DNA from: Icerya purchasi
Taxonomy: Eukaryota > Arthropoda > Insecta > Hemiptera > Monophlebidae
Length of the DNA: 64,000 nucleotides
Assembly (NCBI GenBank): GCA_039619475.1
Contig: CM077115.1
Location: forward strand, 220,643,291 to 220,707,290
Direction: 5' to 3'
Shown here: positions 32,287-42,779 of the stretch, one piece after another
Position numbering within the stretch: the first letter of the stretch is position 1
Layout: every line of letters starts with the position of its first letter
The notes under the pieces: generated by a model
What the model saw: the letters and a program-made list of their open reading frames with translations, nothing else
Told to the model about the DNA's origin: nothing
Database searches by the model: none
Position numbers and translations under genes: made by a program

Positions 32287-33561
32287 TTATGACGGAAGGG
32301 AAGAAAGATTAATGATGTCTTTTAGTTTCCGTTTTAGTTTAGTGAATTGAGTTTTTATCGATTTGGAATTTAAGAAAATGTAAGTCTCTTCGAGCATTTT
32401 TATTATATCTATCGGGGAGACATTGAATTCAGTGAGAGTTTGATTAATATCTGTAATCGTTTTACTTTTAGTATTGTCCATTAATAAGGAAAAATTTGTA
32501 GCTGAAATTGGGAATTCTTTCTTTTTAAATTTTTCATTAATGATGTCTTCGATTGGTTTTATAAGATCTCTAATAGAAGGTTGTTCTATATCCTGTTCTG
32601 AATCATCTTCAGATAGATTAGTGATTGGCTTGTCAGGAGAGTGGGGCTTAGCATTGTCATTATATTTAGTTCTAATACATTGTTTTTTAGGTTTCATTAA
32701 TTGTAAGGTTTTGATAGGGACTGTATTTGTTTGAGTTTGATCGTTTTCTCCTGAGGATATCGTTGAAATGGTTGACGGTGGTGGACGTTTAGAAACGTTA
32801 GAGGAAAAGGCATTTATAACGAGGTGAGGTGGTGGTGATTGTTGAGAAGGTAGGGGAGAATCGATTTCCGTCACTATTTCTGAATTTTCTATTGAGTCTT
32901 CTACTTCTTCGTCAATAAACTGAAGACAATCATCTGCTTTATGTCCTTTTGTGCCACATCTAAAACAAGAGAGTTCGTCTGAAGAGAGAAAAATACGATA
33001 GGAGTGATCAGAATAAGTTAGGTTGAAGGAGCTTGGTAAAAAGGAAAGATCATTTTCCGATTGGATATATACTTGGCGGCGCCAACTTATGACATGAGAA
33101 AACATGTCGTCAGATGGACTGACACGTAAAATGGCTATTGGAGATGAAAGTTTTAATTTAAAATTATTCACAAGTACTTTTTCTATTTCTGAGTTTGGGA
33201 TAATTGGCGAGACATTAGAAAGAATTAGTTTTTTTGAAGGTGTTTTGAGTTTCCTCGTTTTGATAAAACTATCTTCATGATTAAAGCCTCCATGTTCTGT
33301 TTGGAATTTTTCTACAAGATCTTTATTGGAAAGAAAAATGATGACCCTGTTACCACTAACTCGGGAGGCGGCTATAATATTTTTAGCGCCTCCGACAAGA
33401 TGATGGATAGAGAGGAGATAGTCGCGGATTTTAACTCCTTGAACGTGATTAAAAATAATTGCTTGATCTTCTTTGGGATATGTCATTGTAGTAATTGGAA
33501 TAATTCGTTGTTTAATTTTATCTGCATAGGATGGACGGGTTACTTCGACGGAGGGATTCAT
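32287..33561 (-). CDS. I-like ORF1 (gag-like, CCHC zinc knuckle)
   Basis: This 424-codon open frame begins MNPSVEVTRPSYADKIKQR and has no stops. The central part contains a single zinc knuckle, CFRCGTKGHKADDC (about residues 200-213), which binds element RNA. The C-terminal half is acidic and Ser/Pro-rich, then helical with many Lys. This layout is typical of I-clade ORF1 proteins, which coat the RNA into ribonucleoprotein particles. The start is the first ATG after the 5' UTR, and the ORF2 start lies 69 bp downstream of its stop. The frame is intact, unlike ORF2. Confidence 0.85.
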   Translation of the reverse strand: MNPSVEVTRPSYADKIKQRIIPITTMTYPKEDQAIIFNHVQGVKIRDYLLSIHHLVGGAKNIIAASRVSGNRVIIFLSNKDLVEKFQTEHGGFNHEDSFIKTRKLKTPSKKLILSNVSPIIPNSEIEKVLVNNFKLKLSSPIAILRVSPSDDMFSHVISWRRQVYIQSENDLSFLPSSFNLTYSDHSYRIFLSSDELSCFRCGTKGHKADDCLQFIDEEVEDSIENSEIVTEIDSPLPSQQSPPPHLVINAFSSNVSKRPPPSTISTISSGENDQTQTNTVPIKTLQLMKPKKQCIRTKYNDNAKPHSPDKPITNLSEDDSEQDIEQPSIRDLIKPIEDIINEKFKKKEFPISATNFSLLMDNTKSKTITDINQTLTEFNVSPIDIIKMLEETYIFLNSKSIKTQFTKLKRKLKDIINLSSLPS

Positions 33562-33808
33562 GATAACTAGGAGATAAGGAGGTTAAAATCGATAGTCTTT
33601 ATCAACGAGCAACGGCTCGCCGATTAACGAAAGCGAAACGATAGTTTGAAAATTGACTTACCGCGCGCGGAGAAAGAGAGTGATAATAGTTTACAAAAAC
33701 GATACGAGACCGGATGCGACGAACTCGAGAGAACGGATCACTTTACTGGAACGCGAAAAACACGTGATAGACGAATACTGCGTAATACGAGAATCAAAAC
33801 ATGTTTAC

Positions 33809-35136
33809 AAAATACAGGGAGAAAAAACAAGAAAAATACTATGTATATGGTTCGTATATCATTCATTTTAATTCTTAGGAAATAAGATGAAACATGATTA
33901 CGAAGGAAATTGTGTTACAACAAAAAACATGCAGCGGCAGCAGTGGCGCATATTTCGTCTGGCTATGTGTTTTGATGTATGTAAACCTGTGTAGTGCGCC
34001 TGTACGAGTGGTGCCATTGGAACTTTCAACAGAAGAGATAACACCGTTTTCCCACTCGCTGCTCTTGCCAAGTGTTCGGGGAGCAGTGATTATTGTTTTT
34101 CTGATCATTGCTCTGAATTGTAACTGTTCACTTGTAGGGGAGCAGTGGCAAAAAATTAAGCGCTGCGACTTTTGGGCCGTCGTTACTCTCTCGGTGTAAT
34201 CGCCAGCTCCTATATAAGTATCTCTGTATCGAAATATTCACATTTATTCAACAACTGCGATAATAAATAACCACTAGATGTGCGTGTGTGGGTTTATCAA
34301 CTAAGAAATACACTCGTGTATAAAACAGCGCCATATACGCATGTACAAAATGGAAGAAAATAAAGTGTGAAAGAAAACTGATCAGCGATTTATATAGATC
34401 TAATTACACGTTGCAATATAACAAATGTCAAACTGTCAGAATTGCTAAAAACTGGTGTATGTATATATGGTGTAGAACTAAATTTAAACAATTAAAATGT
34501 AATTTTTATAGCCATTATGTCATATTGATTTCTTTCCTGAAAATAGTTTTTTAACGAACTGTTTTTATCGATGTTTAACTATTATTCTTTTTTTTCCAAA
34601 TTCTTTCGCGTTAAAGCGGAAAGTTCTAAAAGTTGACGTTTTTTAATTTTTCGGCGTTTTAATTTTTAGATGATCTACCTTAAATATAGATTAGCGTGAT
34701 GATAGCGTTATACTGTAAACATGTCTCACGGCTTTAAAGCTAATAGTGTGAGAATTGTTTTAATCGACACAATGCTAATTGGGTATGTTAAGTTACAAAT
34801 CAAGCACAAATCTTCAGAATCATTTAATGAGAAAACACGTGATATAATATGGACAAGTAAAATCAGAACAAAATCCTAAAGAACCTGGATAATGTTTTAT
34901 CAATAGCTAGCACATCCTGCTACATCCTTACGTACCACAGATTCTACTGGAACCGGTAAGATGGCACAAACAGGTGATGCTTCTTCTGTGAAAAAGTAAA
35001 ACACGGTTCTAGTAAGCAAAATAAGTCTACTAGCGATAAACGGGAGGACTTTTAAAAAGATTTAATGCGTATGATTGTGACCGATTGTTAGTCTCTTAAC
35101 CCTCGATTAGTCGCACAAATGACATGTCATTCATTG
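33809..35136. other. Intergenic DNA with a possible TATA promoter or solo LTR
   Basis: The stretch 33940-34330 is less AT-rich than its neighbours. It contains a TATA-like CCTATATAAG at about 34208 and, 50 to 70 bp further, GATAATAAATAA with an AATAAA, an arrangement seen in LTR U3-R regions. The ORF at 33894-34199 has no recognisable domain. No matching second LTR was found in the window. From 34400 to 35130 nothing is seen. Confidence 0.3.
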
Positions 35137-35450
35137 TTTTTTTTTATTTAATGGGCTCGGTGTTAACACTGACCCAACTATATGGACTTAGATCACCTAC
35201 TGAGATTCTGAGGCGATCGGAGATAGAAAGTATAAAGGAAAGAAGGAGGGGAATAACGGCTGGAGATGGGAAGGAAAGGATAAACGAAGCATTGAAAGGG
35301 GTAGGAAGATCCAACGCCGAAAGTTCGGCGTATAGATGAGAGCACTCAGGAAAAAGAGCAGGGCATTCAAAAAAGATATGACTGGTGTCGCATATAAAGG
35401 GAAGATCAGTAGAGTGGAGAGGGCAAAAGGGAGAAGGTGAAAGAGAAAAA
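35137..35450 (-). pseudogene. Short RNase H-element tail (5'-truncated non-LTR retrotransposon)
   Basis: On the minus strand this encodes only the last ~95 codons of an ORF2 related to the one at 12287-13678. It has the zinc region (CPLHS, CDTSHIFFEC), then LDLPTPFNASFILSFPSP and SISDRLR. A short A-run tail is seen as nine T at 35137-35145. The match with the 12.3 kb copy is clear over CD-HIFFEC and LPTP--ASYILS-type segments, so the two are members of related families. Too short to act. Confidence 0.75.
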
Positions 35451-35651
35451 GCTTATGGAGTTAAAACAAATTATAAGAATATTTTATGATAAAATCACTA
35501 GTAAAAATCAAATTAGAATGGAAATATTTTAAAGGAAAAAAAATTCTTTTAAAGTATCTCTTTTCAGAGCAACTTTTTCTCGTTTAAAATATTCGCATTC
35601 TAATTTGATTTTTAGTGAAGTTCTTATGATGCTTTTAAATTCCATAAGTTA
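35451..35651. repeat. Foldback repeat, about 200 bp (MITE-like)
   Basis: The left arm (35451-35535) and right arm (about 35583-35650, inverted) share AAAAATCAAATTAGAATG exactly, plus flanking CTTATGGA and AATATTTTAAA blocks. The arms are separated by a ~45-bp loop, and the left arm has a short insertion. It directly abuts the truncated element to its left. No coding capacity. Confidence 0.65.
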
Positions 35652-36041
35652 ATTTAACACCAATCGAATGAATAAAAGTAAATAAGTGTAACACATTAGC
35701 GACATTAAAAATTTTCTCTAATCAAACATCTGTTTATTATAATGCCTGTGGCGAATTGTAACTTGCTTACCGTGATCTTTTTTGTTGGAAGGGAAACAAA
35801 TGCAGTTAAATCAAAGAAATTAAGCCACCGAATGTAAGATTAACAATGTCTGTAAAATACATTTGAATAAGGATATAATGGAGAAAAGAACACATAGCTT
35901 TGTGAATTTAATGTGATGCCACTTCCGATTACAGCTTGTACAATGCACGGTAGAAAAAAAAAAACATTTAAAGTAGTGCAAATTTCTCAAAAATAATTAA
36001 GATGTATACAGTTAAAGCAAAAGCGATGTGGAACCGACATT
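35652..36041. other. AT-rich DNA, no gene seen
   Basis: Plain AT-rich sequence between the foldback and the Jockey 3' TSD. Confidence 0.4.
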
Positions 36042-36210
36042 AAATCATTAACATTTTTTTATTTTTTTATTTATTTATTTTTTTCTTCCGCGAGTGTGCG
36101 ACTAGCCTTGTGGGCTATCGAGCACTTGGCGTGTAAGTGGTGATAATTTGTGGAAACTCCTATCCAGCGATATGAGTTTCATCTGGTATTCGGCTTAATA
36201 TATTTGAACC

Positions 36211-38869
36211 CTATAGTAAGTCCGCTGGCTTCATCCGCTTCAAGCGTCTGATTTCATTGGAATTATCTAGTAATGAAACGGCCAGGCTATTTGTGTGGCG
36301 TCCTAATTTTCGACCGTACAGTTTTGCAACTTTTTTGATTTCTTCACTAATTGTATTTATATGCAGATCTGTATGTAATGTATGATTGGTAATGTACCAC
36401 GGGGCATCTGTAATTTCTCTCAGGATTTTATTTTGGAAACGTTGTATCTGCGCAATGTTACTCGGCTTAGCACATCTCCAGAGTTGACATCCGTATGTCC
36501 AGATTGGTTTCAATATTTGTTTATATACTCGTAGTAGTACTTTGTTTTCCAGGGACAGTTCTGATTCCCTTCGCAAAAGCCACAGTAGGTTTCTATATTT
36601 CAAGTTCATTTCATTCCTTTTCTTTTCTATGTGTGTCTTCCAAGTTAATTTTTTATCTAAGTGAATTCCGAGGTATTTTACTGTTTCTTTAATAGGTATA
36701 ACCTTACTGTTAATATAAATAACCGATATATTACAGTTCTTCTTATTTGTAAACGTTATATGTGCAGATTTATCTTCATTGATCACTATACGCCATCGTT
36801 TGAACCATGTTGACAAACTATTGACAGCTGATTGCAGATTATTATTGATAGTTTCTACTTAGGTGCCTGTACATAAAATTGCAGTGTCATCTGCAAAAGT
36901 GGCCATTTCTGTTTCATCTGGAACAGGAATATCGGAAGTGTATATTAAGTATAGTACTGGTCCCAGTATACTGCCCTGCGGCACACCTGCTTGGATCTGG
37001 TGGAGCTCCGATTCTGCTTCCCCGTATTTAACAGAAAAATACCTTTCACTTAAGTAGGATTTTAATAATTCAAAGAGTTGGTATGGGAGGTTGCAGTGAA
37101 TTTTATGCAGTAATCCCTCATGCCATACTTTGTCGAACGCTTGTTTAATATCAAGGAATACAGCATCACATACTTTTTTGGTTTCTAAGGATTCTTCTAT
37201 TATGTTGACTATGCGATGTACTTGCTCTATAGTACCATGTCCCGTTCGAAATCCAAACTGGTGCTCTGGTATCAAATTTCTGTCGTTTAAGAATGGCTTC
37301 ATTCTTTTTAGTAATAGTTTTTCATATAATTTTGAGAGAACAGGAAGTAGTGCTATTGGACGATACGATGAAAGTTCTTCAGCAGGTTTTTTGATCATAA
37401 CAACTTGTGAAAATTTAAGCTGAAGAGGAAAATATCTTATACGAATTATAGCATTAAAAATGTAGGTCAACAGAATTAATCCTTTCCGTGGTAACTCTTT
37501 TAGTATTTTTGAAGTTATTAAATCATACCCAGGAGCCTTATTTGGGTTCATAGTTTTGATTATTGATTTGATTTCGCCAGGAGATGTAATTTTAATATTG
37601 TTGCTTTGATTTATGTTACACAGGAGTGACGGTAAACAATCTGTTCCAGAGTGAGGTTGAAATACATTAGCTAAGTAGTCACCAAATTCTTCTGCCTTTT
37701 CTTGATCACATCGAGCCCATTTTCCATTTGAGTTTCTTATCGGATGTGATATTTCTGTTGGTCTTTTTAACCTTTTTGCTGCTTTCCAGAGAGAGTAATT
37801 ATTTTTTTGAAGAGGTGACAAATTTATCAAATAATTTTTAAATGATTTATTTTTTAAGTTCTGTAATAAATGCTTAACACGTTTTGTTTGATTATTTAGC
37901 CTGGTTTTGTGTATTGGGTTGCGATGTGTTTGCCATATTTTCCTTAGTTTTCGTTTTAAAGCTACTTCTTTCTTAATTTCTGCAGGATAGAATATTACTG
38001 GTTGATGTATACTATTATTTGGCGTGGCTGTCCAAGCTGCTTCTTGTACTATATTTGTGAAGTATTCCACTGCTAGTTCTATATGATCCGTGGTCTTGAG
38101 AGGGATTTTAAAATTTATCCTATTTTCTAACATTTCACGAAATTGATCCCAATCTGTTTGTTTATTGTATAATTTCGGTCTGCATGTTTTCCTTATAATT
38201 TTTTCGCTTATGATGAGTACTACTGGTGTGTGGTCGGATGATAGGCTACTATCATTACACGTATCAATGTAGTTTGTTGGCAGTCCTTTAACCACAAAAA
38301 AATCTAGTAAGTCCGGAACCTTACACGGATCAGTAGGCCAGTATGTTGGAGACCCCGTGGAGTATACCGTGCACCTGTTTTCATCAAAGGCCAGTTTTAA
38401 CTGTTTACCTCGGGGGACAGTTAATCTTGATCCAAAATAAATGTTTTTTGCATTAAAGTCTCCTCCAATTATATACGCGTCACCTAGCGTCTTTAAGAAT
38501 TCATTAAACTGCGCTTTAGTGATAATGTGTCTTGGAGGGCAATAAATCGCTGAGATGGTAATATTACTTTTTTCCTTTCTGTCTATGACTACAGTTGTGG
38601 CTTGTAGGTAATTATGCTCATATTTCCTTAGTACATGATATTTGATACTTTTTTTTTATTATAACTCCTGTGCCACCGTGTGCAGTGCCATCAGGGTGGT
38701 TAGTGAAATATGAGTCATATCCCAGGAAATTAGCAAATCTAGAGCTTATTAAGTGTGTTTCTGAAATTAATAATATATCTACATTGGATTGCGTAATATA
38801 CATTTGAATTTCATTTGTATGGTTTAGAATACCATTGGCATTCCATGTAACAATTTTTAAATTTTTCAT
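36211..38869 (-). pseudogene. Jockey ORF2: endonuclease and reverse transcriptase (two lesions)
   Basis: The start ATG at 38869 overlaps the ORF1 stop. Endonuclease motifs are TWNANGI, ISETH, GGTGVII, GGDFNAKN and SDHTPVV. RT motifs are FLDIKQAFDKVW, QAGVPQGSILGPVLY and the FADD box. The C-terminal tail ends RMKPADLL at 36211. Lesion 1 is an indel in a run of nine A (plus-strand T at 38649-38657), which ends the first piece at 38618; the other frame then continues without stops to 36859. Lesion 2 is an in-frame TAA at 36859-36861, after which the same frame resumes at once. The endonuclease nicks target DNA and the RT copies element RNA at the nick. This copy is inactive but close to consensus. 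Confidence 0.88.
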
Positions 38870-40359
38870 TTCTGATTAGTTGCTACTGTCATGATGGTTT
38901 GGATTACACCATTTAGTAACTGAGATTGCTGATGCATTATGTCTTTAAGTAGATCTTTTATTTCTGTCATGAATGTTTGCAACATATTTGTAATTTGTAA
39001 ATTAGTATCAAAATCAGATGAGTTTTGAGTGTTCTGCTGTCTTGTTATTTGTGAATATGTTGGTTTTTGCGGTGCTTGGTCTGTGTGCATCCTTTGATTC
39101 TGATTGCCTAAATTAGGCCAATATCCAGGGAATATTTGATGATTTAGATTTGAAATATTACTGACTGTTTTTGCTGACTTCTTAAATCGTACTTGCTGAA
39201 GTTTCCTGTAGATTAGGCACCCTTTATAATTGGAGGGGTGGTTTCCTTGGCAGTTGGCGCATACTGGTGGTTCATCGCGTTTCTTTTTACAGTGAACAGT
39301 ATCATGACATCCACCGCATTTAACACATACATATGCTCTTCCATAATAAGTCTTGGTGTGACCGTATTGCTGACAACGAAAACACTGCGGAATTATATTT
39401 TTCTTTCTTGGCGCTTCCACTTTAATTTTCATTTGGAGTAATGTTTGTAATTTATATATATCACTATTATTATCCTGCGGTTCTAGGTCCACAAAAAATA
39501 AAGAAAGGGGTAATTTACTCGCTCTATGTCTAACATTACTTATATGTCGCACTTTATGGCCTAGTTCTTCAATAGCCATTTTAATATCATCGGTGTCGAT
39601 GGAATGGTGTAGGTGACGAATTACTACACGAAAGCTTCTTTCAGGTTTCATCTGATAAGTGTGATGTTCTATTCCTTCTTCTCGGAAGTATCTAACTAGT
39701 AAACGGTAATTGTCGGAATTGTTTGTTTTAATTTGCACTCGATTATCTGCGAGTGACTTACAGGTGTAAGAGTTAGGAGGCACAATATTGTTTATATCGG
39801 TTAACATTTGAGGGTAGTTAGCCACGCCATACACGGTAATTGTAGGTGGCTTCGGTTCAGTTCCACTATCATTATTTGTCATTTGAACATGTTGATTATC
39901 AGTATCATTATCTACTGTGAGAAGTGCAAATCTATTAGCACTTCTGTATTGATTATCAGTAGTATTCTCAGAAGAAGAACTACTTGTGTTTTGTTTTTTT
40001 CTTTTCCTTTTATTTTTGACTATGTGCCACGGATGTTTATTTGGCTGAGTATTTAGTGTATCATTTACAACTACAACGTCCATAGACGGAGGTGATAAGA
40101 TTGGTGTATAAGTGTGTCTATGATTATCTATACTCGATTTTGCTTGAATAGATAAAGATGTGTTATTACCGCAACCGTTATTAGTAATATCGTCATCACT
40201 TACAGTATTGTTATTGTTAGATAGATAATTAAGATCGTTATCACCTGAGCTGTTTGTAATGCCGGTATGAGATGACTGCAGCAGCGGGAATTTATCATCT
40301 GCATTTACGGAGTTTTCTTCTTTGTCCCACCGACGGCTGAGTTTCGGTGAACGAAGCAT
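38866..40359 (-). CDS. Jockey ORF1 (gag-like, PRE_C2HC and zinc knuckles)
   Basis: The open frame extends up to 40446, but I place the start at the ATG of MLRSPKLSRRWDKEEN (40359), because this matches the usual start region of Jockey gag proteins. The N-terminal half is Asn/Asp/Ser-rich. The middle has the PRE_C2HC-type domain (SFRVVIRHLHHSIDTDDIK, then LSLFFVDLEP). Then come zinc knuckles CFRC-X4-H, CVKCGGCHDTVHC and CANCQGNHPSNYKGC. In the first knuckle the final Cys is replaced by Tyr, a missing metal ligand. The C-terminus is Gln/Asn-rich. Gag binds element RNA. Its stop overlaps the ORF2 start (ATGA), which suggests coupled termination and reinitiation. Confidence 0.85.
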   Translation of the reverse strand: MLRSPKLSRRWDKEENSVNADDKFPLLQSSHTGITNSSGDNDLNYLSNNNNTVSDDDITNNGCGNNTSLSIQAKSSIDNHRHTYTPILSPPSMDVVVVNDTLNTQPNKHPWHIVKNKRKRKKQNTSSSSSENTTDNQYRSANRFALLTVDNDTDNQHVQMTNNDSGTEPKPPTITVYGVANYPQMLTDINNIVPPNSYTCKSLADNRVQIKTNNSDNYRLLVRYFREEGIEHHTYQMKPERSFRVVIRHLHHSIDTDDIKMAIEELGHKVRHISNVRHRASKLPLSLFFVDLEPQDNNSDIYKLQTLLQMKIKVEAPRKKNIIPQCFRCQQYGHTKTYYGRAYVCVKCGGCHDTVHCKKKRDEPPVCANCQGNHPSNYKGCLIYRKLQQVRFKKSAKTVSNISNLNHQIFPGYWPNLGNQNQRMHTDQAPQKPTYSQITRQQNTQNSSDFDTNLQITNMLQTFMTEIKDLLKDIMHQQSQLLNGVIQTIMTVATNQK

Positions 40360-40513
40360 AAAACTGTTCGTTCCCGAATATCGGGAATTACAACACTTAA
40401 CTAACTTAATATATTTCACGAGAGTGAGATAAATACGAGAAAGCACAAAACCTCAACGCGAGAAATAACAACCAGTTCAACGTAATAAAAACTATCAACC
40501 AAATCATTAACAT

Positions 40514-40855
40514 GATGCAAAAAGTAATGAGGACCATTAATAATGTTCATTCGGTCAAGGTATGCAGAATGAAAGATACGTTCGAACATCAAATGACAAA
40601 TCATAGCAATTATTCACCTGATTAGGTAGTGGTTCAGAGTTTTTTTATCAGTATAATTCAGCACGAAACTGTTGCTATCTGCGAATACAATCATTTTTTA
40701 AAAACCTTAATTTCTTTTTTTTTTTTTTTTTTGTTGGGAAGTAGTCCCTCACACACACAACAGCTAAATTTTTGCTAGTACTCTGTGTTATAGTGCCGCA
40801 CAAAATTCCTAATTATCAGCACAGTTCGGCACAAAACCAGCACAATTTTTTTTAG
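40514..40855. other. Short intergenic stretch
   Basis: AT-rich DNA with a T-run near 40717. No gene. It separates the Jockey TSD from the piggyBac-like element. Confidence 0.4.
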
Positions 40856-40859
40856 TTAA

Positions 40860-42172
40860 CTCTGCGTAGGGCGCGGTCTAGGATTCCCAAGATCGTGGGG
40901 CGGTGAGCCTGATAGGCTCACTTTACAAAAAAATCCATAAAACGCCGTATTAAATTAAACCTAAAATTTACCAAGCTTCTTCAGGGTGTAGGAAATAAGG
41001 GAAAAATACAAAAACATTTTAAAAAATGTGTAAGCATTTATTACAGTACAAAAACTAAAAGTATTTAAATTGCGGAAATCGTAAAACATAATTTTGAAAA
41101 AAAAAACATATATCGCCCTTTAAAATTTGAAAAAATCGAAAAAACTCCTTGGCGATGTAGTTTGGATCTTTCTTGAGTGATATTATCCGGAGTCGCCTTC
41201 CATCAGTTCCGTAGCAGGTCCACACGAGCACGTTGAAAAGCATGCTGCACAGAGCAATTTCGCGTGATTGAGGCATATTCCTCTGTGGCATTTTTCAGGG
41301 GAAAAGTTCGCGTTTTTACGGTGCAGTCACGGCACCTAGACCTTTTGCGGCGGGGGTAAGGGTGATTTTGGACGATTTCCAGTAGATGTGGAGGCCAGAT
41401 GACAGTTGGCTCCTTCGCTGATGTGCTTGCAGACACAGTTCATGCGACAATAATTTGAGAAAACTTCTTTTGGGCATTGGCTCCAGTTGATTTCCGAGGT
41501 GCATCACTAGTGAATTAATCCTCTCCCCAGATTGAATATGACGGAGAAAATTGCCATCGGCTATCGCTGGGTATTCCGCTGCTCGCTGTATGTGGCACAC
41601 ATTTAGTCAGCAGTGTCAACTCCATTTTTGTGAGCATTATAATACGTGATGATTTCAGGTTTTGCTTGCTCCCCAATATTTTTATCAATGGCTTTATTGT
41701 TGTGTATCGATGAAACCAGTGTCACACATTTATTTTTGCGTGGGACATAGGACGTCAACACTCTTCCATCATTGAAACTAAAAAGGCTGGAGTATTGGTT
41801 TCTTCCCTTTGCATTCACGAAAGCAGCTGGCACGGTTCTCGTATTCTTCCTTACTGTACTCACGTATGAAACTTTCTGCTTGGTAATAATACTTAAGCAT
41901 AACAGATCCTTTCTAAGAGTTTATACTACGCAAATAAAACAGATTTTGTTGCTAAAAGTAAAAAATGCTGACCTGGAATTATTAGGACGCGGTGAGTCTG
42001 TCAGATGAGATAGCGAATTGCTCGTCCTCTTGATGTGACCGGTTGGGCTGGAATCATCTCACATAGTTAGGTGACTACTAGGATGGAGGAGCCCCGCTCC
42101 ACCCACTGTTAGGAGGTACACAAAAAAAAACCGACGCCTGAGCCTGTTAGATCGGCCGCGCCTTACACAGAG
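40860..42172 (-). mobile_element. piggyBac-like element, internally deleted, between TTAA sites
   Basis: TTAA occurs directly outside both ends (40856-40859 and 42173-42176). The terminal inverted repeats read CTCTGYGTARGGCGCGGYC from both sides. TTAA duplication and short TIRs fit the piggyBac superfamily, and the interior holds the 3' part of a piggyBac transposase on the minus strand. At 1313 bp it is far shorter than an autonomous copy, so it is a deletion derivative that could only be moved by a related transposase elsewhere. Confidence 0.88.
41150..41880 (-). pseudogene. piggyBac transposase C-terminal remnant
   Basis: Minus-strand pieces: 41863-41603 has YVSTVRKNTRTVPAAF-like, SYVPRKNKCVTLVSS and PEIITYYNAHKNGVDTAD, the last part of the DDE catalytic domain with its final acidic residues. 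After a break, the 41600-41316 region has INSLVMHLGNQ. Then comes a Cys/His-rich tail (CRDC, then CxxC spacing) that in piggyBac forms a RING-like or PHD-like domain. Frame breaks near 41603 and around 41400 and loss of the whole N-terminal half make it non-functional. Confidence 0.75.
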
Positions 42173-42176
42173 TTAA

Positions 42177-42779
42177 ATTTGATTTTGAAATTCTATCTTG
42201 CAACTTGACGCTGCTTTATTATTAGAAGAGTTCATAAATTTGCATAAATCTTATCTTATAAGCAAAAAATTGTTCATATGTGTATTATTTGTGTTTATAC
42301 ACATTTATGTGTGTATATATTTATATGTACAACTCGGTTCTTAAAAATGGTTCTAACGATTTTAATGAAATTCACAAATTATGGTTTTTTTAGGGTCTAG
42401 AAATCGATTAGTCAAGATGAGCAACTCGAAAAGGGGGTATCCAGTGTTTGTTTTAGGAGTTTATTAAAAAGTTTGCAAAACTTATAATTACCACGGTAAA
42501 AAAATATATTAATTAGCATGATAATTGAAAATAGATGAAGGTATAATATCTTCTTTTTTTTTTTTTCTATCCTGGGGGCGTTCTTGTTTCCTAAAGGAAT
42601 GTATTATTTATTGGAACATTACAGTTAGTTTAGATCCTCGCCAGGGAGGCCAAATGTAATGTTACAGTTTTATTTTTATTTTTACGTCCTTGTGGTTGTT
42701 TCGGTATTCGTGGATTTAGTTATTTATTTTAATTTAAATTATTCTTTCAAATGATTATTATTACTACTATTATTATTCG
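42177..42779. other. AT-rich DNA, no gene seen
   Basis: A T-run at about 42553. A short less AT-rich patch at 42620-42660 carries no frame of note. Confidence 0.4.

Larger units (their letters stand above)
28490..33796 (-). mobile_element. Full-length I-like non-LTR retrotransposon with 12-bp TSD
   Basis: AAACATGTTTAC occurs immediately outside both inferred ends (28478-28489 and 33797-33808), giving a 5307-bp element on the minus strand. It has a 235-bp 5' UTR, ORF1 (33561-32287), a 69-bp gap and ORF2 (32217-28553). A 63-bp 3' UTR ends TAAATCAACAAA rather than in a long poly(A). The order endonuclease, RT, RNase H, zinc motif, together with a CCHC-bearing ORF1, fits the I clade. Only three lesions interrupt ORF2, so the insertion is fairly young. 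Confidence 0.85.
36055..40500 (-). mobile_element. Full-length Jockey non-LTR retrotransposon with 13-bp TSD
   Basis: AAATCATTAACAT flanks both ends (36042-36054 and 40501-40513). The 4446-bp element has a 141-bp 5' UTR, ORF1 and ORF2 that overlap by ATGA, and a 3' UTR of about 125 bp followed by an A-rich tail with T interruptions (plus-strand T-rich tract at 36055-36085). No RNase H domain follows the RT, and ORF1 carries the PRE_C2HC-type region with zinc knuckles; both mark the Jockey clade. It is nearly intact: one homopolymer frameshift and one stop in ORF2. Confidence 0.9.

Noticed and set aside
34418..35100. Possible host exon near GGAACCGGTAAGATGGC (about 34950)
   Set aside because: The donor-like word has no open frame with an acceptor on its left.
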